In this document: piece after piece, positions 1-8,422 of the stretch
Layout: each line of letters opens with the position of its first letter
Position numbering within the stretch: position 1 is the stretch's first letter
Source of the DNA: Campylobacteraceae bacterium
GTDB taxonomy: Bacteria > Campylobacterota > Campylobacteria > Campylobacterales > Arcobacteraceae
Length of the DNA: 64,000 nucleotides
Direction: 5' to 3'
Assembly: GCA_013373175.1 (NCBI GenBank)
Contig: JABXII010000007.1
Location: 1-64,000 of the forward strand
Program-made: the position numbers and the translations under genes
The notes under the pieces: generated by a model
The model's input: only the letters and a program-made list of their open reading frames with translations
Database searches by the model: none
What the model was told of the DNA's origin: nothing

Positions 1-653
1 AATGTATCAAGTGCAACTTCTGCTCCAATAACACCTATATATTTACCATCTTTATATAAAGGCATTGCAATAGTAGTCATAAGCATATCTTCACCTGCAA
101 TAGGAAAAACATAAGGCTTTGTGATAAACTCTTTATTAGCTTCTTTAGGTCCTTTTATCCAACCATTTTCTTCATTATAATCAGAACCAGTTTGAATAAT
201 AATTCCTTCTTTACCCCTTGTAACATAAGGAGAAAACTCACCATTTTTTGAATACCAACTCTCTGGTAGTCCCTCACTTTGAGATTTTACATCATATAAA
301 AGACCTGGATCTTTAAGTGACCACCAAAGACCTAATAGTTCATCATTATCTTTAAGTACAGATTTAAGCATTGCTATTGTCTCTTTTTCTCCAAGCTTGT
401 TATTATGATTTATGGCTTCTTGAAATTTAGAACGCAATGTTTTTACTATTGATAATGAACGATCTATATCACCTTTTACTTGTGAAGCGTAGTTACTTGC
501 CATCTCTTTTAAATATGATTCTGCACCATTTTGAGCAGTTTCATAAGAGTATTTTGAGATAAAAAATATAGTAACTATGAATACAAGAATAGTCGTACCT
601 AAAACCTTAACCAAAAGCTTATTTCCAAAACTTCCTTTTTCTGACTTTAGCAT
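1..653 (-). CDS. Methyl-accepting chemotaxis protein, N-terminal part (cache sensor)
   Basis: The gene starts at the ATG at 651-653 and runs off the left edge, so only about 217 codons are visible. A short cytoplasmic N-terminus is followed by one membrane segment (about residues 13-33, rich in V, L, I and F). An extracellular sensing region follows that looks like a dCache domain: it has WWSLKDP, PYVTRGKEG, TKPYVFPIAGE and a strand ending in KYIGVIGAEVALD. This is the layout of Campylobacterota chemoreceptors, which bind amino or organic acids and signal through CheA/CheW. The second membrane helix, HAMP and signalling domain are not visible, so a cache-linked cyclase or kinase cannot be excluded. 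The ligand is not predictable. Confidence 0.75.
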   Translation of the reverse strand, partial: MLKSEKGSFGNKLLVKVLGTTILVFIVTIFFISKYSYETAQNGAESYLKEMASNYASQVKGDIDRSLSIVKTLRSKFQEAINHNNKLGEKETIAMLKSVLKDNDELLGLWWSLKDPGLLYDVKSQSEGLPESWYSKNGEFSPYVTRGKEGIIIQTGSDYNEENGWIKGPKEANKEFITKPYVFPIAGEDMLMTTIAMPLYKDGKYIGVIGAEVALDT

Positions 654-808
654 GATATTTACCTTTATTTTGTTTGTATAAATTATTATAGCACTAAAAA
701 GTATCAAAATAGTGACAATTTATATAGAAAATAGACAATTTCTTACTTTTTTAGTATTTTAATTTAAAAATGTTATAACATTTTGAACTAATTTTAAGTT
801 TTATTATG

Positions 809-814
809 TATAAT
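809..814 (+). promoter_or_regulatory. Probable sigma70 -10 box (TATAAT)
   Basis: TATAAT preceded by a TATG-type extension lies 31 bases before the start at 846. The stretch before it is T-rich, which often replaces a -35 box in Campylobacterota. It fits as the promoter of the small HTH-like gene. Confidence 0.5.
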
Positions 815-845
815 TTCAACCCTCAAAAAATAAATAGGAGAAAAA

Positions 846-1154
846 TTGAGAATTACAATTTCAAATAATGAGTTTTACGAATTACAAAAAATACTAGCGC
901 AGAATGATATGACTTTATATAATAGAATAAATGAAGAGTTTCAAAAATCAATACAATCAAAAACAAAAAAGAAAATAAAAGCAACTGAAAAAGCTAATAA
1001 AGCAAAAAAAGATAAAAGTAAAAAAGCAGTAATAAATGCTGTAAATATATTAAGATTAGAGAATAGAAATATTACTGTGTATAGTGTGGCAAAAATGGCA
1101 GAGATAAGTTATAACACAGCAAAGAAGTATAAGGATTTTATTTTAGCTCAATAG
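846..1154 (+). CDS. Small Lys-rich protein with C-terminal helix-turn-helix-like segment
   Basis: A 102-residue protein. The start is TTG, chosen because AGGAG (836-840) sits five bases upstream and no better ATG exists. Residues about 35-60 are extremely rich in Lys and Ala (repeated KAxKAKKDKSKKA), suggesting a flexible nucleic-acid-binding linker. The last 40 residues contain ITVYSVAKMAEISYNTAKKY, which reads like a helix-turn-helix (helix, turn at EIS, recognition helix), resembling replication-initiation or resolvase-type HTHs. It is monocistronic and ends at a strong terminator. I do not recognise the family; a DNA-binding role is inferred only from the HTH-like pattern and the basic linker. 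Confidence 0.6.
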   Translation: MRITISNNEFYELQKILAQNDMTLYNRINEEFQKSIQSKTKKKIKATEKANKAKKDKSKKAVINAVNILRLENRNITVYSVAKMAEISYNTAKKYKDFILAQ

Positions 1155-1161
1155 AAAATAT

Positions 1162-1200
1162 AAGTATAAGTTTCTCTAAGTTTTAGAGAAACTTATACTT
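1162..1200. terminator. Bidirectional terminator between convergent genes
   Basis: Perfect 16-bp inverted repeat, arms at 1162-1177 and 1185-1200, with a 7-base loop and A/T-rich flanks on both sides. It serves the plus-strand HTH-like gene and the convergent minus-strand gene ending at 1203. Confidence 0.85.
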
Positions 1201-1202
1201 TA

Positions 1203-2045
1203 TTATTCAACTATTTGATGTAGTTTACTACATTTAGAAAGATATAAATCTACCCCTGACATATCTTTTTTTATATCCTCAAAAGAGTGAAAGTGTGCAT
1301 CATATACATATACAAAGATTTCATCCCCTTGTTTTAAAAAGTTATGTTTACCAAAATCAGCATAAGCAGTTGCTCCAGCAGCAATTAATAATCCCTTGTA
1401 ATCATTTAAATTTTCTAAATATTGAGGTAAACCTTCAAGAGGTCCCATATCTGGTTGAGTATTAAATTGTTCAATCATCCAATCTTTTAATTGTGTAAAG
1501 AAATATGAGTATGATTTAACTGCACTTATTGCTCCATAATTTTTAAGTACACCATCTCTTCTTATAAATGAAGCAATGTGATATCTACCTAAAATACCTT
1601 TATCTGTAAAATCATCAATTTTTATAAAATCAGGTGAAATACCTTTAGAGTTTTTACCCCAGTTCTTTTTTGTACTAAGTTTTTTCCCATCTTGCACTCT
1701 ACTTGAACAGTCATTGAATGCTCCAAAGTGTGTTGGAACTAAATCAATTAATTTTCCATCTTCATATACAAAGTCACAAATTAATGCAACCTCTGCTTCT
1801 ACTTGTAGTTTTTCTAAATTGTTATAGTTTATTTTATCTGTAGAATAGGGGAAGTTCCCTAAATGTGAATCATCATTTGGAATGAAAAATGGAAACATTC
1901 CCTTTGGTGCATTTTGTTCTTTTGTTTCAATAATTGAAAATTCGTCTGCTTCTCCAGCTTCACCTAAGTGTCCAGCAAAGTTGCCTGCAACACCAAATCC
2001 TAAATAATCTTTCATATCATTAATATTGATACTATATTTTTCCAT
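1203..2045 (-). CDS. DUF5718-like protein (fumarylacetoacetase-like appearance)
   Basis: A 280-residue cytoplasmic protein without signal peptide or membrane segments. N-terminal GFGVAGNFAGHLGEAGEA, an acidic VEAEVALICDFVYEDG strand and the C-terminal LLIAAGATAYADFGKHNFLKQGDEIFVYVYD resemble the beta-roll of fumarylacetoacetate hydrolase-type proteins. I associate the family with DUF5718, found in Campylobacterota and some Gammaproteobacteria; the reaction is unknown to me. It lies downstream of the acyl-CoA operon on the same strand, but 115 bases separate it from the small ORF at 2161-2232, so co-transcription is uncertain. A bifunctional hydrolase acting on a dicarboxylic acid would fit the neighbourhood, but that is speculation. 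Confidence 0.55.
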   Translation of the reverse strand: MEKYSININDMKDYLGFGVAGNFAGHLGEAGEADEFSIIETKEQNAPKGMFPFFIPNDDSHLGNFPYSTDKINYNNLEKLQVEAEVALICDFVYEDGKLIDLVPTHFGAFNDCSSRVQDGKKLSTKKNWGKNSKGISPDFIKIDDFTDKGILGRYHIASFIRRDGVLKNYGAISAVKSYSYFFTQLKDWMIEQFNTQPDMGPLEGLPQYLENLNDYKGLLIAAGATAYADFGKHNFLKQGDEIFVYVYDAHFHSFEDIKKDMSGVDLYLSKCSKLHQIVE

Positions 2046-2160
2046 TATATTTGCCTTTAATTATAAATAATTTTGACAATAAGTTTTTTTAATTTTTAAT
2101 GTGATTATTTATTAGAGTGAGAATTTATTTGAAGTTTATTGTGTAGTTAAGCTCTATTGT

Positions 2161-2232
2161 CTATAAAAATCTACCGTGATATAAACTCTTCTCACTGTAG
2201 TCGACGCCGAGCATGATTAATGTATGTTTCAT
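2161..2232 (-). CDS. Possible 23-residue small protein at the end of the acyl-CoA operon
   Basis: ATG at 2230-2232, stop TAG at 2161-2163. AGGG (complement of 2239-2242) lies six bases before the ATG, a good ribosome site. The peptide begins MKHTLIMLGVDYSEKS and ends HGRFL. Codons such as CTC, GGC, GTC and GAC make it more GC-rich than its surroundings. It follows the lyase gene at 2307-3290 on the same strand, with an 11-bp hairpin between them. I recognise no family. It could be a real small protein, a leader peptide for the gene at 1203-2045, or chance; the good SD favours translation. Confidence 0.4.
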   Translation of the reverse strand: MKHTLIMLGVDYSEKSLYHGRFL

Positions 2233-2249
2233 CTTTTTCCCTTTTTACT

Positions 2250-2287
2250 TTTTTGTAAGAAAGAAGCATACTCCTCTCTTACAAAAA
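2250..2287 (-). repeat. Stem-loop between lyase gene and small ORF
   Basis: Perfect 11-bp inverted repeat (2250-2260 with 2277-2287; arm TTTTTGTAAGA), 16-base loop. It has no U-run beyond the stem in either direction, so it is a poor intrinsic terminator; it may act as an mRNA 3'-end stabiliser or processing site between the operon and the small ORF. Confidence 0.5.
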
Positions 2288-2306
2288 TAAAACTTAAGAT
2301 TTTAAA

Positions 2307-3290
2307 CTAAGAAAAAAATCTTTCTTCTGTTTTATCTAATAGTTTTGCCCCTGAGAATTTTGCTCTTTGAACTAATTCCCAGAAATATCTATATGTAGCT
2401 CTATCGTGTAATTCACCATCATATTGAATTGGTCCCCACTCAGCATCTTGTGCATTTAATAAAATATTTTGTGCAGCTTCTAATTCTGTAAAGTCTGGTT
2501 TCATTGCATCAACGATAGCTTGTACTTGTGTTGGATAAATTGACCACATTCTCATGAATCCAAATTCATTTCTAGCTCTTTCCGCATCTTTATAAGTTTG
2601 GTATGGGTTTTTAAGGTCTAATGTTACGTTATGACAAGGAATAACATGATTTTGGATAGCAGCTTGTGCAACTCTTGCTTTAGCAGCTCCAATTAATCTG
2701 TGGTCAAATTGACCTGGGCTTCTCATGTTAATTGCAGGAATTGCACCTTGGTATCCTGATACAAAGTCCATTAAACCAAAATCTAATACTTGTAACCAAG
2801 GTAAAGTAGCAATTTTTTCTACATCTTGTAATGCTCCATGAGTTTCAATTAAAATATGAATTGGAATTTCTCTACTAATACCAGCTTTTTTTGCTACTTC
2901 TTGAATATATTCAACTTGAGTTTTTACATCTTCATAAGAAGTTGATTTTGGTAATGTAATATATGCTAATTTCTCACCAGCACCTGGTACTAAAATATCA
3001 ATATCTTGTCTCCAATCTGGATGTGAGAAATCATGAATTCTAGTTCCTGCCATACCATATGGATTATCTTCAGAGTTTACAACTCTTACAATCATTTCAG
3101 CATGTTCAACTTCTTTACCAGTTTCTGCTCCATCTTCACAATCACAAGTAATATCAAAAACAGGTCCAAGTTTTCTTTGCATATCAAAACCTTTTTTGAT
3201 TAGCTTTTCGCTTCCTGCAAAGTGTTCACAAGTAGGAATAATCGGTAAAGATTTTCCAGATTCAAATAGTGCTTCATTAGGGTGTGTCAT
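2307..3290 (-). CDS. HpcH/HpaI-family CoA-ester lyase (malyl-/methylmalyl-CoA lyase-like)
   Basis: A 327-residue CitE-like TIM-barrel lyase. The family cleaves malyl-CoA, beta-methylmalyl-CoA or citramalyl-CoA to acetyl- or propionyl-CoA plus glyoxylate or pyruvate, with Mg2+. Visible signatures are FDITCDCEDGAETGKE (acidic Mg2+ ligand region, residues about 45-62), HILIETHGAL (metal-binding Glu) and DFGLMDFVSGYQGAIPA, plus MWSIYPTQVQAIVDA near the C-terminus. Its length is typical of Mcl1-type enzymes. It is the fourth gene of the operon, 26 bases after the MaoC gene. Substrate is inferred from the neighbouring mesaconyl-CoA-hydratase-like gene, not shown by sequence alone. Confidence 0.8.
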   Translation of the reverse strand: MTHPNEALFESGKSLPIIPTCEHFAGSEKLIKKGFDMQRKLGPVFDITCDCEDGAETGKEVEHAEMIVRVVNSEDNPYGMAGTRIHDFSHPDWRQDIDILVPGAGEKLAYITLPKSTSYEDVKTQVEYIQEVAKKAGISREIPIHILIETHGALQDVEKIATLPWLQVLDFGLMDFVSGYQGAIPAINMRSPGQFDHRLIGAAKARVAQAAIQNHVIPCHNVTLDLKNPYQTYKDAERARNEFGFMRMWSIYPTQVQAIVDAMKPDFTELEAAQNILLNAQDAEWGPIQYDGELHDRATYRYFWELVQRAKFSGAKLLDKTEERFFS

Positions 3291-3316
3291 TTTATATCCT
3301 TTATATCAAGTTATAT

Positions 3317-4399
3317 TTATTTTTTTGTTTTTTTCTTTGGGATTACAACAGTGTAATCTAAATCAAGTACTACATTTGGTAGATACTTACCATCTTCACC
3401 TTTTGGTGTTTCAATCTCTTCAGGTTTTTGATTCTTAACAGCAACTGTTCTTAATCTTAATAACCCAATGTCATCTCTTTTATGATCAATAGTATCAATC
3501 ACTTCTGTGTATGCATAGATAGTATCTCCTGCATATGTTGGGTTAGCATGAGCTCCAGAGTTAATAGCATACATCCATTGTGCATTTTGTAAACCATTAA
3601 ATGAAATTGCTCTTGCCATAGAGATAACAATTCCACCATACATTAATCTTTCCCCCATAGGAGTGGATTTCATCATATGGTCATTGAAGTGAACCTTCGC
3701 ATTATTTTGGTATAACTTAGTTGCTAAAGTATGGTCACTATTATCAACTGTAATACCTTCTGGGTGATTTAATCTTTCACCTTTTTCATAATCTTCGTAA
3801 AAGAAGTTTCCACCAGATGCGAAGACATCAACACATTTGATTTCTGGTATATTTATCTTTTCACTAATTGGAGTTGATTCTTTAAACTCTGGAACTTCTT
3901 TGATACCAGTAGTTGTATTTTTATCTTTTTTATGAACCATAACCCATCTTTTGAAGTTAAGTACTTCTTCACCATTTTGATTTACACCAATTGAATGAAC
4001 ATATACAACTCCACTTTTACCATTTGAGTTCTCTTTTAGTCCAATAACTGTTGAAGTCATTGAAACTGTATCTCCAATATAAACTGGATTAGGGAATGCA
4101 ATCTCTGCATAACCTAAATTAGCAATTGCATTTAAAGAGATATCTTGCACTGACTTTCCAAAAGTTAAGTGGAACATTAGTACATCATCAATTGGTCTTT
4201 TCTCATAACCCATTTCTTTTGCTACTACATCAGATGAGTGTAAAGAAAATCTAGAACCAGTGAAAGCAATGTATAAAGATACATCACCATCAGTGATTGT
4301 TCTAGGAAGAGGGTGTACTATTTTTTGTCCAATTGAAAAATCTTCAAAAAAGTTTCCTATATTTATCTTACTAGACACTTTTTTCTCCTTATTTTCCAA
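3317..4399 (-). CDS. Double-hotdog MaoC-family enoyl-CoA hydratase (mesaconyl-CoA hydratase-like)
   Basis: 360 residues with two MaoC-like hotdog halves (about 15-155 and 195-345), the arrangement and length of mesaconyl-CoA/beta-methylmalyl-CoA hydratases. The N-terminal half has FFEDFSIGQKIVHPLPRTIT and DVSLYIAFTGSRF; the C-terminal half repeats the pattern with FFYEDYEKGERLNHPEGITV and DHTLATKLYQN. The gene overlaps the preceding ligase-lyase gene by 11 bases, implying translational coupling. The likely reaction is reversible hydration of a branched C5-dicarboxylyl-CoA whose product is cleaved by the adjacent lyases. Other MaoC enzymes handle simple acyl-CoAs, so the exact substrate is inferred from context. 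Confidence 0.75.
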   Translation of the reverse strand: MENKEKKVSSKINIGNFFEDFSIGQKIVHPLPRTITDGDVSLYIAFTGSRFSLHSSDVVAKEMGYEKRPIDDVLMFHLTFGKSVQDISLNAIANLGYAEIAFPNPVYIGDTVSMTSTVIGLKENSNGKSGVVYVHSIGVNQNGEEVLNFKRWVMVHKKDKNTTTGIKEVPEFKESTPISEKINIPEIKCVDVFASGGNFFYEDYEKGERLNHPEGITVDNSDHTLATKLYQNNAKVHFNDHMMKSTPMGERLMYGGIVISMARAISFNGLQNAQWMYAINSGAHANPTYAGDTIYAYTEVIDTIDHKRDDIGLLRLRTVAVKNQKPEEIETPKGEDGKYLPNVVLDLDYTVVIPKKKTKK

Positions 4400-6908
4400 A
4401 TAGGTTTTGACCTAATGATTTATAAGTCTCATAAAGAGTAATCATTTTCTTAGCCCATTTAATTCTAGAACCATCTACAAGCTTATTATTGTGCATAATT
4501 ACTTCTTTACCATCTTTTTTAGCTTGTTCATATGAAGAAATCATTTTTTCATAATCTGTTACTTCTGCTTGTTTTGGAGTAAAGATATCATTGATATACT
4601 CAATTTGAACTGGATGAATCAGAGATTTACCATCAAATCCTAAGTTAAATGCATCTTTAGTTGAATCTTCACAAGCAAACTCATCATGAACATCAAAGTG
4701 TGGTCCATCAATAACAGTTTTACCATAAGCTTTTGCAGCAAGTGCAATTTGCGATAGGTAGTTAAACATTGCTTTTGAACCTTTTTTGATATCAATATGT
4801 AATCTATTTGCTAACTTATTTGAACCAATAACTACAACTTCAACCCTTGGACTTGCTGCACAAATCTCTTGAATATTTAGTACAGATAATGGAGTTTCAA
4901 TCATAATCATTAATGATAAGTTAGTGTCAACTTCATCAATAATTCTTGCTGCCTCTAATACATCCTCTTTAGTATCAATTTTTGAGAATAATAAAGCATC
5001 AACTTCAATCTCTTTTGCTAATTCTAAATCTTTTTGTAAATCTTCACTTCCTAGGTTATTAATTCTTAGAACTCTTTCTGATTCACCGAATTTAGAACCT
5101 TGGTTTTTATAAACATCTTTAATAACTTCTCTACCAACTTCTCTTTGCTCATGCAAGATAGCTTCAAGGTCGAATATAACGCTGTCCGCAAGTACAGATT
5201 TAGCTTTTTCTACATTATGTTTATTGTATGACGGTACGAATAACATAGATCTTCTAGCTTTATATTCTACTACTTCTTCCCCTCTTGCATGTGCACTTTC
5301 AAGCTCATGTAGATTTTTCACAAGTTGTTTTCTAAGAACTTTACCATTCTTAGTTCTTGGATAATCAGCCATAGCAAAGATTTTCTTAGGTGCTTTGTAT
5401 TTAGCTAAGTTATCTTGAGAGAATTTAAGAACCTCTTCTTGTTGAGCTTCAGTTAATTCTTCATGTCCAATTACAGCAATCGCCACTAATGTTTTATCCT
5501 TAGCTAAGTCAAATCCAAATGCTACACAATCTGCTACTAAAGGATGAGTTTTTACAACTCTTTCAACTTCGTGTGGAGATACTCTAAATCCAAATGTATT
5601 AATGATGTCATCTTTTCTACCAATGAACCAGATATAACCATCTTTATCTTTTTTTGCATAATCTCCTGTAAAGAAGTATCCATCATGCTTAGCTTTAGAT
5701 GTTTCATCTTCAAGTTGCCAGTACTCTAAGAATAAACCTGGATCATCAATACCTATACAAATCATACCTTCTTCTTCAACACCAACTTCTTCTAGTGTAT
5801 CAGGGTCAAGTAATTTAACTGTGTGACCTGGTTGAACAAATCCAGCAGACCCTGGTCTAATTGGATTGTTTTTAGAGTGAGAAATATAGTATGAACACTC
5901 AGACATACCAATTGCTTCATAAATGTCTTGTTTAAACTTCTCTCTCCAAAGTCCAAGCATTTCATCTGATAAGTGTTCACCAGCAGACATGCAATATCTT
6001 AATGATGGACAATCTTCAATAGTGAAATCTGTTTTTTGAATAATTTGTCTATAAATCGTTGGAACTCCAATGAAAATAGTACATTGATGTTTTTTAATCA
6101 GATTTATCCATGTAGAAGCATCATTTGCTCCTTCATAAGCAATAACAGTATGTCCATTGAATAATGGATCCATTAATGCAGAACCTAATACATATGTCCA
6201 GTTGAACTTCCCAGAGTGCATGATTCTATCATTCTCTTTAAAGTTAAACCAATACTCAGTAGCAGGAGTTCTTCCTACTAATGATCTATGTGAGTGTAAA
6301 ACACCCTTAGGGAAACCAGTAGTTCCTGATGTATATACTAAATAAGCAGGTTCCCCAGCTTTTGAATTATAATGCTTAGGTGTTTTATCTGTATTTTTTA
6401 AGATTTCATTTAATGCATAAACATTAATTCCCTTAGGCTTTTTTAAATCTTCAACACTATCAGTTGCAGCAACAATAATTGTTTTTAAATTATCACAATT
6501 TTCTAAATATGGAACAAGGTTCTCATACATAGATGCTGATAAAACAATCGCACTTGCTTGTGAATCTTCTGCTAAGTATTTAACTTCTGAACCACTTAAT
6601 AGTGTAGATGTAGGTACAGCGATGATACCTGCTTTAATTGCACCAAAAAATGAAATTGGGTAAGCTAAAGAGTTTTTTAAACAAACTAAAACTCTATCTC
6701 TAGGACCAATTCCAATTGATGTAAGGAAGTTACAAACTTGATCAGATTTTTCTGATAAATCTTTATAAGTTATTTCATCAGTCCCTAATTTATCATCTTC
6801 GATAATCATTGCTTTATTATTTTCATTCTTTGTACCAAGGTGTGCAGATGTACAAGCAACACCAATATTTAAAAATTCTGGTACTTCGATTTCAATAGTT
6901 GAACTCAT
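4389..6908 (-). CDS. Fusion of AMP-forming acyl-CoA ligase with CitE-like CoA-ester lyase
   Basis: An 839-residue two-enzyme fusion. Residues 1 to about 540 are an ANL-superfamily ligase: P-loop YTSGTTGFPKG at 192-202, hinge/A8 region FTGDYAKKDKDGYIWFIGRK, and the catalytic Lys motif PRTKNGKVLRK near 520. From about 551 a complete CitE/HpcH lyase follows: ARRSMLFVPS, VIFDLEAIL, MIMIETPLSVLNIQE and SLIHPVQIEYIN. A single polypeptide could therefore activate an acid and cleave its (hydrated) CoA ester. It is the second gene of the operon, 15 bases after the preceding lyase. The ligase half resembles benzoate-CoA-ligase-type enzymes, but a dicarboxylate substrate is more consistent with the neighbours. 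The fusion boundary falls in an unstructured-looking segment around 535-550. Confidence 0.8.
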   Translation of the reverse strand: MSSTIEIEVPEFLNIGVACTSAHLGTKNENNKAMIIEDDKLGTDEITYKDLSEKSDQVCNFLTSIGIGPRDRVLVCLKNSLAYPISFFGAIKAGIIAVPTSTLLSGSEVKYLAEDSQASAIVLSASMYENLVPYLENCDNLKTIIVAATDSVEDLKKPKGINVYALNEILKNTDKTPKHYNSKAGEPAYLVYTSGTTGFPKGVLHSHRSLVGRTPATEYWFNFKENDRIMHSGKFNWTYVLGSALMDPLFNGHTVIAYEGANDASTWINLIKKHQCTIFIGVPTIYRQIIQKTDFTIEDCPSLRYCMSAGEHLSDEMLGLWREKFKQDIYEAIGMSECSYYISHSKNNPIRPGSAGFVQPGHTVKLLDPDTLEEVGVEEEGMICIGIDDPGLFLEYWQLEDETSKAKHDGYFFTGDYAKKDKDGYIWFIGRKDDIINTFGFRVSPHEVERVVKTHPLVADCVAFGFDLAKDKTLVAIAVIGHEELTEAQQEEVLKFSQDNLAKYKAPKKIFAMADYPRTKNGKVLRKQLVKNLHELESAHARGEEVVEYKARRSMLFVPSYNKHNVEKAKSVLADSVIFDLEAILHEQREVGREVIKDVYKNQGSKFGESERVLRINNLGSEDLQKDLELAKEIEVDALLFSKIDTKEDVLEAARIIDEVDTNLSLMIMIETPLSVLNIQEICAASPRVEVVVIGSNKLANRLHIDIKKGSKAMFNYLSQIALAAKAYGKTVIDGPHFDVHDEFACEDSTKDAFNLGFDGKSLIHPVQIEYINDIFTPKQAEVTDYEKMISSYEQAKKDGKEVIMHNNKLVDGSRIKWAKKMITLYETYKSLGQNLFGK

Positions 6909-6923
6909 TTTTGACTTCCTTTC

Positions 6924-8057
6924 TTAGATTAGACCGTAAGGCCAGTTTTCTTTAAATGTATGTAAAGGCATTCTATTTAATACATTTACTGCAAATGCTT
7001 CATCTTGTTTTGAAAGACTATTTAAAGCATATGCTCTTAATAAATTTTGTAAAGATTTACCAAACATTGGTGGGTCTAACATTTCACCTTTATATCTAAT
7101 CGCACCAGATAAAAGTGCATCTGCTTCAATTGCAGCACTTAATATAGATACATCTTTTTCAATCTCTTTAGGAGATGGTGTAAATGCAACTTTACAAACA
7201 TTAATGTGATTTGGCGTGATAACTTGTTTACCTGTTAATCCCATTGCAGTTTCTCTTTTTGCATGAGCATAAACATGTCTTGATGCATCATCACCATGTA
7301 AATCTAACCATCTTCTAATATCTTTTTTCTCTACACATGAATCTGGTAAAGAGTTTGGTGTTAATAGTACTTCAACCCCACCAATTACACCTTTACCTTT
7401 AACTCTTGCTTCCATAGTAAGCATATTAAAGAAAGTCTCTAACTCATCAATCCAACCCTCAGGTGTGATTTTATAAGCCATTGCTTTAGAGAAGTCATGA
7501 ATACCAAATACTACATGCTTAACAGTAGAATGACTCATTAGCTTGTCTGCAATTTGTAAAGATTTTGGGTGCTCAATAATTGGTTGAATTTGTAAATCAC
7601 TTCCAATTGAAACTAACCATGAAGATAAGTCTCTAATCTCTGCATCTCCATATACTTCTCCAGCTTTTGCTAAAACAATTGCATCAATATATTTATGCAC
7701 TTGCTTAATCATTTTTAAATCTTCTTCATACTCATCTGTTCTGAATGGATTAATTCTAATAGCTATTTGAAAATCTCTTTCTGGGAATTTTGGTAATTCT
7801 TCAATTAAAAGTTTTCTTGACATAGCTTTTTGTCTACAACCATCTTCAAGATCAAATAAAACAGTATGGGCTTTTGTTTTATAAGCATGCTTTTGTAATC
7901 TAAGCTTTGCTTGCTCCATTGTTTCATAACTTCCATCTAGTGGATTGAATTTGATTGGCGGATAATATATTTGAATCCCTGGCCAGTGTCCACCTAACAC
8001 AGGAGTTAAATCATCATTTGCTGTTAGTTTTGATAAATCTACAACTGATGCAGTCAT
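6924..8057 (-). CDS. HpcH/HpaI-family CoA-ester lyase, first gene of acyl-CoA operon
   Basis: A 377-residue CitE-like protein, longer than the family's usual 290-330. Key signatures are HTVLFDLEDGCRQKAMSRK (acidic metal region), IAIRINPF, IIEHPKSLQIADKL (metal-ligand Glu on the strand) and VVFGIHDFSKAMAY. The segment DLHGDDASRHVYAHAKRETAMGLTGKQVITPNH matches the C-terminal CoA-lyase region. It opens the operon and faces the IclR regulator gene across a 365-base intergenic space. With two other lyase domains in the operon, it may act on a different CoA ester (for example malyl- versus citramalyl-CoA). Function beyond lyase family is inferred. Confidence 0.7.
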   Translation of the reverse strand: MTASVVDLSKLTANDDLTPVLGGHWPGIQIYYPPIKFNPLDGSYETMEQAKLRLQKHAYKTKAHTVLFDLEDGCRQKAMSRKLLIEELPKFPERDFQIAIRINPFRTDEYEEDLKMIKQVHKYIDAIVLAKAGEVYGDAEIRDLSSWLVSIGSDLQIQPIIEHPKSLQIADKLMSHSTVKHVVFGIHDFSKAMAYKITPEGWIDELETFFNMLTMEARVKGKGVIGGVEVLLTPNSLPDSCVEKKDIRRWLDLHGDDASRHVYAHAKRETAMGLTGKQVITPNHINVCKVAFTPSPKEIEKDVSILSAAIEADALLSGAIRYKGEMLDPPMFGKSLQNLLRAYALNSLSKQDEAFAVNVLNRMPLHTFKENWPYGLI

Positions 8058-8202
8058 GATAGTACCTCTTATTTTTTATTTTATTGAAGAATTTTCAATA
8101 ATTTTTTCAGACTATTTATTCTTCTGACACTGAAATTAATCCATACATTTCATAAGTGAAACCAAAATATTAAAACTAGATTTAAAAATTAAGTAAAAAA
8201 TA

Positions 8203-8243
8203 ATATTCTATTTTAGCCCCATAAAATAGGCTTTTTAGAATAT
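8203..8243. promoter_or_regulatory. Nested inverted repeats, candidate operator between operon and IclR gene
   Basis: Two perfect 8-bp inverted repeats are nested: outer ATATTCTA (8203-8210) with TAGAATAT (8236-8243), inner CTATTTTA (8208-8215) with TAAAATAG (8222-8229). They lie in the 365-base divergent region 8058-8422, which is otherwise very AT-rich and gene-free. IclR regulators commonly bind palindromes in such divergent promoters, so this is the best operator candidate. It could also be an RNA hairpin. Confidence 0.45.
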
Positions 8244-8422
8244 GCTCAATAAAAAGTTGCATATAGTGAGAAAATCTAAAAAAGTTGTCATAGATAGTAA
8301 AATATTTTTTTTGAAATTTGTCCAATAAATTGTAACGAAAACATATATTTGGTGAGATTTTCTTAAGTTTAAATACAAAAATGCTAATATAACAGCCTTA
8401 ATAGAAATGATTAGGAGTAAAG

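Noticed and set aside
3196-3438. Plus-strand ORF overlapping the lyase and hydratase genes
   Set aside because: Antisense shadow of strongly coding minus-strand genes, hydrophobic low-complexity product, no ribosome site.
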